Below are positions 1 to 12,929 of a DNA stretch of 64,000 bases, piece by piece. Under the pieces are notes generated by a model. The model saw only the letters and a program-made list of their open reading frames with translations, searched no databases and was not told where the DNA came from. Position numbers and translations under genes: made by a program. Numbering within the stretch: the stretch's first letter is position 1; each line of letters begins with the position of its first letter. Origin of the DNA: Punica granatum (lineage: Eukaryota > Streptophyta > Magnoliopsida > Myrtales > Lythraceae); assembly GCF_007655135.1 (NCBI RefSeq), contig NC_045129.1:12090001-12154000 (forward strand), in the 5' to 3' direction.

Positions 1-2145
1 GAAATTGAAAATTTTCGGTTATGTCGGATTGGCTCGATTCTCGAGTTGATTCGATTTGACTTACACCCCTAGTTGAAAGGCATCTAGTTTGATCTGGACC
101 TCGTGCTGACCACAAGAATATCGAATGTAAACCCGGAAAGGAGGATCCTCAAGTTCATAAAATCCTATTCGGGCAATAACGAAAGGGTGGGTGGGATTAA
201 GAGTGGTCGAACATCTTCGGAGGTGCAAGCGGATCTCAGTAAAGAAACGGCCTTTTACTGATCTTCAATGACAGGGGCTGTATGATAAAGAAAGGGCCTC
301 GGAAACATGAAAATCCGGCTCCAATTTCGATTGACCATGAATTTTTTTTTTTTTATACTGATACAAAAGTCTATACCCGGACTACGCGTGGCGTGGCGTT
401 GTATGATTAATTTTCTATATTTTATGGTAGAGTCATTTTAAAGTGTAAATAAAAGATAATGAAATAAATTTAATAAAGAAATTTAAAAGAAAAAAGAAGC
501 TGATGTAGTTACCGTGTGAAATGACAAATGAGAGACGAAGAGAGGAGGGAGTGGAGGAACAAATTGTGCAAGCACTTGACTTGTTGGTTAAAGGTAACGT
601 AGAAATTACTAAATCGCCCTTAACTTCTTTCAAATCTAGCGGTTCTTAATTAATTGTATTATTTTCTCATGAGCATTAGCAATATGGAAGTTACTCAACT
701 ACTTTGGTTCTCCCATTTGCAATATAGATAGATAGATAGATATACAGATAAAGGAACTCTTTACCTAAAATATCGATAAAGGAACTCAACCTCTCTCACT
801 CAACGCGGTGGCAGAGACGTGGCCTGAAACACCGGTCTTGAAGAGGTCGGTTCGTAATTAGGGGCCTCGATTAGAAGGAGTGGAAGCGCGATTCACAGCC
901 GTACACCAGATCGGGTTAGGGAAGAGGAGTTGGAACCAGGAAAGGCCACCAGAAGAGAGAAAAAGGAGATTGAACTTAGACCGTATAGACAAAAGCCACC
1001 AGGAGCTCCAATGGAAGGTGCCCATACTTACCGTCCTTAAAGATTGTAAAGAGATAGATGAAAGGAACAACATAAGTTACCTTTCCGAATGAATTGATAT
1101 ATCGATGTAAAATCTCGTAACTAGACATTGGTACGTTGCAATCGTAATAACCGGATCAGATTAAATTGATGTTGTGAACCCACCAGTTAACTGTATTGAA
1201 CAAATCCCATAAAGGGCGGAAAAAAAAATATGCCCTGTTTAGACCGACCCTGAAAGGACTGATATCACAAATTAACTTTCACGTGTTTTGCGAGAAAATA
1301 TGATTTAAGTCCGCTGAACGACAAAGCGGTGCACACTAATAATGTCACGTAAGTCAGGGTCAGGTCCTTCTCAGGGGCAGTGTCACATTCCACAGAACCA
1401 AATTGAGCCAAAAAGCACTTTGTCCTGTTCTTTTTCTTCCTCCTCCTCCTCCACCTCTGGTCGTTTCAATGGCTCAAAAGTCTCCAACACGGCCCCAATT
1501 CCAAGTTCTTCTTCAACTCCAGACAATGGCGACGAGTGGAGATCCTGCAGACATATCTGTTGGGTTACCCCTTTAAAATCTGGTGTTATCATGGCCTGCC
1601 TCTCCGCTAATACTTTCCAAGTTTTAAGGTTGCCTCTCTCTCTCTCTCTCTCTCTGTGTTCAACCTTTTCTGGCACTATTTTATGCTCTGGTCTGTTTCT
1701 TTGCCCTCTTTGCTATAAGTGCACATATGTATATATATGATTAAGAATCGCACATATATATAATATTCTCCTCCAGCACGCATTTCGCACGAGCGAGATT
1801 GCTGCAAGCCTTGCTTAAAGTTCGAGTATCATATTTAACACTTCAATTGAACACATCTGCTATCGCCATCTAGTTATTGTCAGGGAAGATGTGCTTATGG
1901 GTCCTACGGAGGGACGAAGCTCCCACCGTTTGCTCCCGGGTCGCTTGTGTTTCTTCGAGGAGAAGGATGGGGAGGAGAGGCCAAAATGGAGATGAAGAAG
2001 GACGGGCTTAGCCATTTGGTCTAGACAGAAACAGAACATAGTCAATTTGGCTGTTGAGTTTTATAAAGAAATTTTTTTATTTTTCCTTTTCCCATAAATT
2101 TACCATTAGTAGCCAAACTTGTTAGCTGAGTCGTAATCCACCACC

Positions 2146-2146
<1 letters not shown>

Positions 2147-2179
<33 letters not shown>
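2147..2179. repeat. Poly-C tract (33 C)
   Basis: An uninterrupted run of 33 cytosines (G on the other strand) in AT-rich intergenic DNA, directly next to a 119-bp direct repeat. Runs of this length can form G-quadruplex or i-motif structures and are prone to slippage in vivo and in sequencing, so the exact length is uncertain. Confidence 0.9.
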
Positions 2180-2181
<2 letters not shown>

Positions 2182-2182
<1 letters not shown>

Positions 2183-2416
2183 CCTTTTAGAAGTTGTAGT
2201 TACATTCATGGGAAAATTCCGGCTCGAGAGTTGGCTCACCGTAATATTTGGTCCTCGTAGTTCAGTCTCAATTCCACAATGTATAGTGAACTGCCTCTCT
2301 CCCTTTTAGAAGTTGTAGTTACATTCATGGGAAATTTCCAGCTCGAGAGTTGGCTCACCATATTATTTGGTCCTCGTAGTTCAGTCTCCATTCCACAGTG
2401 TATAGTGAACTGCCTC
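2182..2416. repeat. Imperfect direct duplication, period 119 bp
   Basis: The block starting CCCTTTTAGAAGTTGTAG at 2182 recurs at 2301, and both copies end with GTATAGTGAACTGCCTC (from 2281 and from 2400). The copies differ at only a few bases, so the duplication is fairly young. No coding potential is seen. Confidence 0.85.
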
Positions 2417-2939
2417 GATATGAAATATATCGATAGATAGATAGAAGACAGTAAGCAATCGTTCGATATTCTGCATATTTTTTCGGTGACGAAAGCATCT
2501 GTCAATCAAGGCGACATGTCTAGGACCGTATGTTCAAACTTTGTGATAAGCTATTGGACGTTTATTTGCACAATAATGCTTGTGATTTATCTATATAGTT
2601 TAAAGAGATTCTTCGGCACAATGGCTGAGAGAGGTTCTTCATTCAGGATTTTGTTTTACTGATGGAACAGGGCAGCTGGTGGATGCGGCCGGACTCTCGT
2701 ATTTGGATACCATTTTACAGCTAAATCCGATCTGCCGCTTCTTCCTGTCCTTAGCTCTTGTCCCGCCATCTCCCTTCTTTGGTAATGACTCTCTCCTTCT
2801 CCTTCCTTTTCTCCTCTCTGTGTCTGTCTCTACATATTGGGCTTTGCCGACGGAGTCATCGACCTGTCGTTGTAACACGTATATATTTGCCCTGCCTCTG
2901 GTAAGTCGCTCTGCCTCTGCATCTGGGACGTTTCCGGTG

Positions 2940-5694
<2,755 letters not shown>

Positions 5695-5830
5695 GCGTCA
5701 AATGCTGCAGCCTATATGCATCTTCTCCTCCTGAATCCCGGATACGTATGAAAAGTCGTAGCTGCATGTGAATCAAACATAAAACATTCACAAAGAAAGA
5801 TGGGGCTTAGCGAGATTAGTCGTCACTAGT

Positions 5831-6475
5831 TGGGGTGTGCATGAATACCGGATATATCCGGAACCGATTGGAACCTACCCATTGAGGATATGGTCCGTGT
5901 AACTTCAATTGAAAATCGGGTAGGATGCGGGTAATAATTTAAGAAACCGGTGAAAATAGGTTTCGATTTCGTATAGACTACTCACTGAACAAATACCTGA
6001 GACTTATATTTTTTTTGAAAAATTATTTTATATTGACATAATTCTCTATGTGCAATGTAATAGGTACATAATCCTAATGAGAGCTTATTTGCTTTGTCTA
6101 CTAAGAAGAGTTACGTCATCTTTTTTTTACTAAATAGCTATATAATCTTTTGATTGCATATTTGCTTTATCTATTATATAATCCTTTAGTTTTATGCATG
6201 AATGCGATCCGATTAATCTATGTCAACATTTATTTATTTTGCGTGATTGTGAATAAAATCTTTTCGATTTTAGTTATTTATTTCATTTATTGTGCTTGAA
6301 GAGAAAAAAAAATTACATATTCCAACTATAACCTATAGTATAATTCAGGTTCATGGTAGCTTTTGGTTCCAGGTTTCACATGGTAGGGTTCGAATCCAAA
6401 ATCTTAAAACGTATTCACTACAAGGTAGGATCCGGTTACTGTGAAAAAATATGGTACCCGAACTCGCACATCCGA
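5831..6475. mobile_element. Non-autonomous TIR element with direct-repeat flanks
   Basis: The exact 9-mer GTCACTAGT occurs at 5822-5830 and 6476-6484. The sequence between begins GGGGTGTGCATG and ends CGCACATCCGA, giving a short imperfect inverted repeat (GGTGTGC/GCACATC). The flanking repeat looks like a target-site duplication; hAT (8 bp) or Mutator (9 bp) is possible. The interior is AT-rich with no transposase frame. It sits in the 3' flank of the ALDH gene, inside the first copy of the local tandem duplication. Confidence 0.6.
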
Positions 6476-6533
6476 GTCACTAGTCTTGATCTTGAGACAG
6501 ACTGTCTATGCCAGACAATCTAAAAGTTTATAC

Positions 6534-6802
6534 TCCGTTTGGTTTCGCAATCGAATTTTAAAATTTTAATTATAACTTTAACTCTACTCACTACACAACA
6601 AAAATCAACTCTTTAAAGTAAAAAAGGTGGGACCCATACATAAATCCACATACACCTCCGTTATACTCAATTCAATTTTTAATACTAAATTCTCTCAGAT
6701 ATTCATTACTTTTTCACATTTTTTCTCATAATTCAACAAAACAATCATTACAACCAAATTAAAATCAAAACGCAACTCATCTCAACTCTAAAACCAAATC
6801 GA
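6534..6802. mobile_element. hAT-like MITE, family A copy 1
   Basis: Starts TCCGTTTGGTTT and ends AAACCAAATCGA, an inverted terminal pair. The interior shares a distinctive sequence (ACTTTAACT, CACTACACAACAAAA, GGTGGGACCCATA) with the element at 15034-15296, so both belong to one family. The flanks TTTATAC/CTTATAC could be a degenerate target duplication. No coding capacity. Confidence 0.6.
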
Positions 6803-7034
6803 CTTATACAATGCATTACCAAGCCCAATTCCCACACACGGCTAGCAAAACTTGCACATATAGGTTTTTGGTATTGCGAGGCAGATAAGGAAATATGTCG
6901 TTGGCACGTTCAGCAAGATCAGGAATCCAAAAACAGCTAGCAAGACAACTTCAAGCTTAATATGCTAATAATTATCATTACTCAGTGCTACTCTTCATTC
7001 TGGGGATCCGGTCCTAGCATGTCGAGCGACTCAC

Positions 7035-7907
7035 CTACTGGAAAGGGACCTCGTCGTCGCGCTTCTTGCCCCAGTCGTGAAATCTCAGGTGCAGCTCGGC
7101 AGCAGCAATCAGGAAATGGACTGCCTGCGTCAGGCCGAGAATGTTAAGGATATCCTTGAGCGTACGCAGCCTCAGCTCATCGGCCTTCTTCAGGATCTTC
7201 TGGAGCCCTTCCTCCTTGGACACGAGCGTGTTCTCGATCTGCTCCTCGATATTGTCAAGGCTCCTGTTCCCCGGGACGTCCCTGTTCTGCAGCATATCAG
7301 ACATAACGTGGGACAGCTCCACCGTGGACGAGTCCGCGACTGTCTCCTGGTGCTTCCCGAGCTTTTCAGAGATTTTCTTCTCCTCGGTTATGGTCCTCTG
7401 GTGCAGCTTGTCCACCCGGGAGAGCTGGTCAGGGGAGAGGTCGGCGAGGTCGCCGGTGCTCAGCCCCCGGATCAGCTCCGCGAGCTGGGCCTCAAGCTGG
7501 TGGCCCGACTTGGAGTAGAGCAGGTGGAAGGCCATGCTGGGGCGCCAACCCCCGATCCAGAGGAACGCGTCCTCAAGGGAGCTCCTCCACGACGGGGAGA
7601 ACATAGAGAGAACATCCTGTTCGGCGCACCGGGACTTGGCTTGGTAGTAATGCTCATAGTGCCGGACTACGCGGTCGATGAGCGGCTGCAGGATGGCATC
7701 GGCATCGGGATGGTTTGAGTTGGCGAAAGCGACTGAGGAGGAGGCGGAGATGAGCTCCTGGAGTTGCTGGTTCTGCTCGACGAGCCAGCACTCGAAGAAC
7801 CTGCGAAAGCTCTCGCGGGCTGGAGAGCCACCGTTGCTAATGATAGGTGCCATTAGTATGCTGTGGCTGTTTTGGGGCATGGCCATGGCCTCTATATTAG
7901 TCTGCAT
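7035..7907 (-). CDS. DOG1-domain protein (DOG1-like), copy 1
   Basis: A single uninterrupted frame of 290 aa with the DOG1 domain shared by DELAY OF GERMINATION 1, its DOG1-like relatives and the C-terminal half of TGA bZIP factors. Visible signatures are FFECWLVEQNQQLQELI near the N-terminus, the core SPSWRSSLEDAFLW followed by GGWRPSMAFHLLYSKSG, a Leu-rich coiled segment with LADLSPDQLSRV, and the C-terminal AVHFLIAAAELHLRFHDWG. There is no bZIP domain, so it resembles DOG1 or DOG1-like proteins, which regulate seed dormancy, maturation and ABA signalling, rather than a TGA factor. The initiator is supported because the paralog at 11466-12347 starts with the same MQTN..AM.MP..SH pattern. 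DOG1 itself usually has introns; intronless structure and motif wording suggest the DOGL4-type branch, but the exact orthology is inference. Confidence 0.9.
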   Translation of the reverse strand: MQTNIEAMAMPQNSHSILMAPIISNGGSPARESFRRFFECWLVEQNQQLQELISASSSVAFANSNHPDADAILQPLIDRVVRHYEHYYQAKSRCAEQDVLSMFSPSWRSSLEDAFLWIGGWRPSMAFHLLYSKSGHQLEAQLAELIRGLSTGDLADLSPDQLSRVDKLHQRTITEEKKISEKLGKHQETVADSSTVELSHVMSDMLQNRDVPGNRSLDNIEEQIENTLVSKEEGLQKILKKADELRLRTLKDILNILGLTQAVHFLIAAAELHLRFHDWGKKRDDEVPFQ

Positions 7908-7947
7908 AGAAGCAGAAAAGTGACACTGGAAGAATCGGGAGATCTCT

Positions 7948-7955
7948 GTTATAAG
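7948..7955 (-). promoter_or_regulatory. Probable TATA box of DOG1-like copy 1
   Basis: CTTATAAC on the minus strand lies about 40 bases upstream of the start codon at 7907 and follows CTGAAAC, as does the TATA-like element of copy 2 (12384-12393). Conservation between the paralogs supports a shared core promoter. The leader would be very short, so transcription starts need testing. Confidence 0.5.
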
Positions 7956-9600
7956 GTTTCAGGGCTAAACCCAAAGCAGCTATGGGTTCTGTGGGAAGCA
8001 TATGAGGCGGTTCATGGTTTTTAGGTTTGGACAACATTAAATTTGCTGTCTTTGTACTTTTGCTACAAATCCAGCGTACCTAGTTTCTTCCAATTTCGAG
8101 GAAAAGGATTTAGTACTACTAGTCCCTGACTCAGAAATTGATATGTTTTGGCTTTGATCCTCTCTCTAGTGAGTCTTCCATACGTTTTTAATTCGCATTC
8201 ATGAATTCCCTTGATAAGTTCATAACCTCCCTTGTAAGCGTATTATTTTCAACTCCGAGGAAGTAGGATTCTGATTTTGTCCTACGCTAAGTGTCATATT
8301 GTCTCATTATATACCCGTGCAATACACGTCACGCAACCATCGTTGTAGCATGTACTTTCTTTTTCGCATATACTGAGGTACAAGTGATCGGGTCATATCT
8401 AATCCTAATAGCTTAAAAGTGAGTGTGACCACGTTCAATCTTATCACATTATTATATTACCATATTTCTCTTTTTATTTTTTCGATATAGGATTCCTAGC
8501 TCTTCTCTCTCACATGGTGGGGACACGAAACCAAAGAAGACTCTATGTTAGCATACTAACATAGATGCGAGAAGTAAGGCGTGTAGAAAGACGCACAGAG
8601 TGAGCACGAAATAAAATATGTTCAATTAGGAATAGCAGTGATGAATATAATAAATCATATCTATGGACAACCACACCACATTTTACACGGTATAATCGCA
8701 TCATAGTTATGATATGGATGTAATCTTTAAATTTTTAAAAACCGTCACGATGCAGTGCACATATAAATTTGATAAAAAAAAATCACGAATGAAAATCATA
8801 CCGCATTCTTTATGTATCTCTATATTTTTCGGTGGGATATATATCTATGTATCTATGTATCTATCCATTTATCTATCTTCTATCTATATACTTATTTTTG
8901 GTTCATTTCCGAAGTAATTGCCCCAAGCTCAATGAGAATCTCACTTGATTTCTTAGCCCATCAAATAATAAATAAATTAGAGAGACACTATTAGATTTAA
9001 AAAGAAATAAAGAAATTGTTTGATTGCTTAGTTTGTGACTGGTTTCAGAGTAGAATTATTACTCTACTCTATTTCATGAGATGAAGGCAAAATAGTTCGA
9101 GAAATTTATTATTGAAAAATTGGCTGTAATAATTGTTAAGTAAATGTATGTGAGAGAATTTATTATAAAATTGAAGAAAAAATTAAAAAAAATTGAGATA
9201 ATTTACTATTAAAAAATTAGTTATAATAATGGTTAAAAAAATATATGGAAAAAATTATTATTATGTCATTGAATTGAGAGAAGAATAGAATGAAGTAGAA
9301 TATAATCAAATTATTATTTCAAAACTAGACAAAGCCAGCCCACTTGATTCTTGTAATTAATTGGTTATATTTTTCTAATATTCATTTAATATACATAGTT
9401 TTATGGCGTAGTTCGGTTTGAAAGACTGCATTCCTTTTTTTAACTGTCACAACGATATGATTATCGCTTTCTAAAATCATCGCATCGCGAGGGATACAAC
9501 AAACACCGATAAGTCTAAAAAACATATTTACCCCACCTCTACAATTTATCTTAATATCCACTGTGTACAATCATAAGTGATACAAGTCATTAAATACACT
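7956..9600. other. Intergenic AT-rich DNA
   Basis: About 7956-8100 is the 5' flank of DOG1-like copy 1 and matches the flank of copy 2. Beyond it the DNA is AT-rich, with short TATC repeats (about 8845-8890). A degenerate AT-rich MITE-like segment at about 9020-9350 shares TTATTATTGAAAAATTGG-type and AATAATGGTTA motifs with the elements at 12930-13455 and 13544-13846. No gene is seen. Confidence 0.5.
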
Positions 9601-10200
9601 TCAGGCACTCTAACGCCTCAAGTTAATTTCTCTATAAATCGGAGGCACTAAAGGAAAAGGTAAGTCCATTCTCCCCCTCTTTCACTTTGAGAACTTCTCT
9701 CTTTATCTCTAACTTGAGCGTCGGAGTGTCTTATCTGAGGTGCTGTAGGTCAAGGGGACCGATGGGAAGGAGGTCAACGGAGGACCTGAGATTGACGGGA
9801 GGCTTGAGGTCGAGGACCCAAGGAATACTTGAGGTTGAGGATCCAAGGAGGACCTGAGGTCGAAGATTTGAGTATCCAAAAGCCCAAGCAGGACTGGAGG
9901 TCGACATTTGATGGACGATGTATTGGGTGGAAAAGAATAAGGGATCCACAAGCGGACATCCTTGGGACCCTTGGTATTGCGACGAGTAGAGCCCGTCACG
10001 TAGAGACACGTGGCCCGGGAAAAATGATGTGGCATCAGCAGGTATGGTGTGATTTTAGATGACAATGTGATTCTCATAGTATCCGTATGCGTCGGCAAAG
10101 TTGTCATCCTTAAATCCAACAGCAGGCTGGATTGGGCTGGTATGGATACGATTGGCAGACTGGGCACAGAAGCAGCATGCTTCATTGGGCTTGTGAGGTC
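9600..10200 (+). mobile_element. Probable LTR-retrotransposon fragment (LTR-like)
   Basis: A TATA-like CTCTATAAATCGG (about 9631) is followed within 80 bases by CTCTAACTTGAGCGTCGGAGTG, a phrase typical of the R/U5 part of plant LTRs. Downstream is a GC-richer block with repeated GAGGTCGAGGACC/GAGGACCTGAGG units (about 9770-9870). No gag or pol frame is visible. The assignment rests on these motifs alone. Confidence 0.4.
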
Positions 10201-10868
10201 AAAAATGATGAGCTTAATATCATCTTAAATTTCGTTTTTGTTTTCTCTACAAAAGAGTTTCATGAGTTAGAGCAATAAAATATAAATCTTAATAATAAAA
10301 AAATATAAATCTTAATAACTAATGAAAAAGTACGAAATAATCCTACAATAAGAATCGAACATGCAACTTCTTCTCTATTACGATACACTACCTTTCTCTT
10401 ATATCATCTTAAATTTCTAATAAACCTAAAGTAGATGAGTTCGTGTACAACCAAAAAACTTAAGCGGATGGTACATAATTTTCTTATAATCTCAAAATTC
10501 TCTTTGTATTTTTTATATTATTAGATACACGTGGCTGATTTATTTATACTCAACAACCTATTGGCTGGTATAGTTTTTACTTTTTAAGACAGAGTGAAAC
10601 TAATTAAATGACGGGAATGCGGCACAATGTATCGAACTTGCAGTTAAATACCATGTATGATTTTGAATTGTCACAGCCGTTTGCTATAGGCCTAGCGTAA
10701 AGGGAGTATTAATGAATAAATAATAAATCATGTAATCACAGCGTGCATGTGTTGCAATTTATAAACGTGCTTATAATAGACGAACTTTTTTTTTTAATTT
10801 TATTTTCGGGTGAGCATATAATGGGCAAACTTTACTTACAGTACGTGGATTCAAAATCCACTAAAGAC

Positions 10869-10937
10869 GCTAATAAACGGAAACATTATCGACATATTTC
10901 CTTTGCACTGACTGGTTGGTAGAGGAATTACTGTACG
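10869..10937 (+). pseudogene. Relic of the ALDH3 last exon
   Basis: The sequence AATAAACGGAAACATTATCG and what follows, up to GGTTGGTAGAGGAA, matches the final codons of the ALDH gene (5635-5692: AATAAATGGAAACATTATCG ... GTTGGTACAGGAA) with few substitutions. Translated in frame it still reads LINGNIIDIF before an in-frame stop. TACGTATGA also follows in both copies. Only the 3' end remains. It lies ahead of the second DOG1-like gene exactly as the intact ALDH tail lies ahead of the first, marking one end of the duplicated block. Confidence 0.8.
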
Positions 10938-11185
10938 TATGAGAATCACGAATATATATGTATAGAAAAAATTCGCAGACGTGATCTAGTTTAAATATGG
11001 TCATAGTCTCTATTACCAATATCGACTTATACAATGCGTTATCAAGTCTGATCTCTCCCACACGCGAGTAACAAGCTAAGACACACATATATAATTCTGT
11101 TCTTGTGTGACAAATTGAAGAGGAAATATGTCTTCAGCACCTTCGGCAATTTCAGAATCCTCCAACCGAAAGAAGGAAAAAAGAA

Positions 11186-11342
11186 TCAAGGGAGGGTTTA
11201 GCGCAGTGATACACCTCTCGCCCGGTGATCAAGAGATCCAGGTTCGATATTCAGTGGGACAATTCGTGTCCTTTTATTAGATAATTGTGATTTTTATTTC
11301 AATATATTAGGCCCATTGACCTCATTTGTAACTGAAAAAACA
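11186..11342 (+). mobile_element. tRNA-derived SINE in the 3' flank of DOG1-like copy 2
   Basis: The 5' part looks like a tRNA: an A-box-like TTAGCGCAGTG and a B box GGTTCGATATT about 45 bases later. After the tRNA-like head comes a T-rich body. Nearly identical GGAAAAAAGAA (about 11175) and AGAAAAAAGAA (about 11343) flank it as a probable target duplication. The corresponding flank of DOG1-like copy 1 (6930-6965) has no such insert. Confidence 0.65.
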
Positions 11343-11465
11343 AGAAAAAAGAAACCCACACAACAGTATATAATTAGACAATTTCATGCTTACCATAAGC
11401 TAATAATATTAATATCCAATGATACTCTCCACCTGGATCGATCCAGTTATAGCGCGGCAAGTCTG

Positions 11466-12347
11466 TCATCTTCTGGAATGGACCTGGGCGTCGGCGTCGT
11501 GCTTCTTGCCCCAGTCATGAAATCTCAGGTGTAACTCGGCGGCAGCTATCAGGAAATGAACTCCCTGCGTTGGGCTGAGGATGTTTAGGATGTCCTTGAT
11601 CGTCCTCAGCCTTAGGTTGTCGGCCCTCTTCAGGATCTCCTCTAGCCCTTCCTCCTTGGACACGAGCGCGCTCTTGACCTGCTGGTCGACCCTGTCGTCA
11701 TTCTCGGTTGTCCCTGGGATGTCTCGGCTCTGCAGCATCTCAGTCACAACATGGGATAGCTCCACCATGGACGAGTCGGCGACTGTCTCCTGTTGCTTGG
11801 CGAGCTTCTCCGTGATCTCCTTCTCCTTGGATATGGTCCTTCGGTGCAGCTCGTCCACCTGGGAGAGCTGGTTCGGGGAGAGGTCAGCGAGGTCGCGCGT
11901 GCTCAGCCCCCGAATCAGATCTGCTAGCTGGGCCTCGACCTGCAGGCCCGACTTGGAATAGAGCAGGTGGAAGGCCATGCTCGGGCGCCACCCCCCAACC
12001 CAGAGGAATGCATCCTCGAGGGAGCTCCTCCACGACGGGGAGAACATGGAGAGCACGTCCTGCTCCCTGCACTGGGACTTGGCGCGGTAGTAGTGGTCGT
12101 AGTGCCGGACTACCCGGTCAATGAGGGGCTGCAGGATGGCATCGTGATTGGGATGATCGGCATTTGTCGAAGCGGCGGCGGCGGAGGAGGCGGAGATAAG
12201 CTCCTGGAGGTACTGGTTCTGCTCGATGAGCCAGCACTCGAAGAATTTGTGGAAGGTCTCGCGGGCGGAAGAGCCATTCCGAATAGCGGAGGCCATTAGT
12301 ATATGGCTGCTGGGGGGCATGGACATGGCCTGTGCATTGGTTTGCAC
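11466..12347 (-). CDS. DOG1-domain protein (DOG1-like), copy 2
   Basis: An intronless frame of 293 aa, clearly paralogous to the gene at 7035-7907 along its whole length. The DOG1 domain is intact: FFECWLIEQNQYLQELI, the same SPSWRSSLEDAFLW and GGWRPSMAFHLLYSKSG core, LADLSPNQLSQVDELH, and VHFLIAAAELHLRFHDWG at the end. Differences concentrate in the Ala/Ser-rich linker after residue 45, the charged segment around residues 195-225 (ENDDRVDQQVKSALV) and the extreme C-terminus (HDADAQVHSRR). No stop or frameshift is present, so both copies are probably functional. The role is inferred from the family: a seed dormancy/maturation or ABA-related regulator. The two genes lie about 4 kb apart in the same orientation, the product of a tandem duplication that also copied part of the ALDH gene. 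Confidence 0.9.
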   Translation of the reverse strand: MQTNAQAMSMPPSSHILMASAIRNGSSARETFHKFFECWLIEQNQYLQELISASSAAAASTNADHPNHDAILQPLIDRVVRHYDHYYRAKSQCREQDVLSMFSPSWRSSLEDAFLWVGGWRPSMAFHLLYSKSGLQVEAQLADLIRGLSTRDLADLSPNQLSQVDELHRRTISKEKEITEKLAKQQETVADSSMVELSHVVTEMLQSRDIPGTTENDDRVDQQVKSALVSKEEGLEEILKRADNLRLRTIKDILNILSPTQGVHFLIAAAELHLRFHDWGKKHDADAQVHSRR

Positions 12348-12383
12348 ACAGGAGACAACCGCGCTAGAAGGTATATGACTTCC

Positions 12384-12393
12384 TTTTATAAAG
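12384..12393 (-). promoter_or_regulatory. Probable TATA box of DOG1-like copy 2
   Basis: CTTTATAAAA on the minus strand, about 40 bases upstream of the start at 12347 and preceded by CTGAAA, parallels the element of copy 1 at 7948-7955. It is a closer match to the TATA consensus than copy 1. Confidence 0.55.
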
Positions 12394-12583
12394 TTTCAGG
12401 ATTGAGCCCAAAATAAATTAATTTACTATTGATTTTTTTTTTCTTCGTTAGTTTAAATAAAATAATAATAACAGTTCACCGAGAAATAAAATAATCATAT
12501 TAATGATAAATAACAATAATACTATGGATGGAAATGGTTTTATGATTTTTCAAGGTTTGGATGGACAAACATAAGTAGTTGCC

Positions 12584-12766
12584 ATATAACAACATGAGTT
12601 GATTCAAACAGCTCGACGCTTGTTCAGATTCGAGTTTCTGTTAATGTAAAAAATTCACGTTGTAAGAGGTTTACCTCTTAGTGGGTTGACCCAACTCAAT
12701 TAAATTAATTGAGGTCTAATTAAGCTTACGGATTCCAAGATTCGCATTGAAAAAAAAAAGAAGAAG
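12584..12766 (+). mobile_element. SINE (family S), copy 1, with exact 11-bp target duplication
   Basis: AAGTAGTTGCC occurs at 12573-12583 and again at 12767-12777. Between lies a member of a short repeat family: tRNA-like head (GTTGATTCAAACAGCTCGACGC, B-box-like GATTCGAGTT), AAAAATTCACGTTG, a CCCAACTCAATT block and an A-rich tail. The promoter flank of DOG1-like copy 1 (near 8045) has the uninterrupted site, so this insertion came after the duplication. Other copies: 13146-13333, about 22575-22755, 38766-38937 and about 48580-48757. Confidence 0.75.
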
Positions 12767-12929
12767 AAGTAGTTGCCGTCTTTGTAGTTTTGCTGTAAAT
12801 TCATTGTACCCAGTTCCTTCCAATTCTGGGATGGCAAACACCTGGATATTGAATGGGCTATCACACGAGGATTTATGATAACAGGAGGACTCAACCCGCG
12901 CCATCCCACATGCGGAAAAACTTTCTCCG

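Larger units (their letters stand above)
1..2580. other. Intergenic region upstream of the ALDH3 gene
   Basis: No gene is recognised here. Short open frames lack splice-consistent extensions and recognisable domains. A stretch near 1400-1660 with Ser-coding TCC repeats and a CT microsatellite (about 1636-1654) resembles a leader or broken first exon, but nothing firm follows. Positions 2147-2179 are a pure C run, and 2182-2416 hold a 119-bp direct duplication, both listed separately. The first 60 bases look like the end of a repeat continuing outside the window. Confidence 0.5.

Noticed and set aside
1342..1740. 132-codon Ser-rich plus frame
   Set aside because: Composition comes from TCC and CT microsatellites; no domain or convincing exon continuation. 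It may be a broken leader exon, but this cannot be supported.
7077..7718. 213-codon open frame on plus opposite DOG1-like copy 1
   Set aside because: Antisense shadow of a GC-rich intronless coding sequence; the minus strand encodes a clear DOG1 domain. The frames at 11581-11961 and 11967-12299 are shadows in the same way.
8305..8330. Another CCCGTGCAATACACG hairpin resembling a Helitron end
   Set aside because: No CTRR-T within the expected spacing on either strand.
9709..10185. 158-codon minus frame
   Set aside because: Driven by repeated GGTCGAGGACC units within an LTR-like fragment; no known protein.
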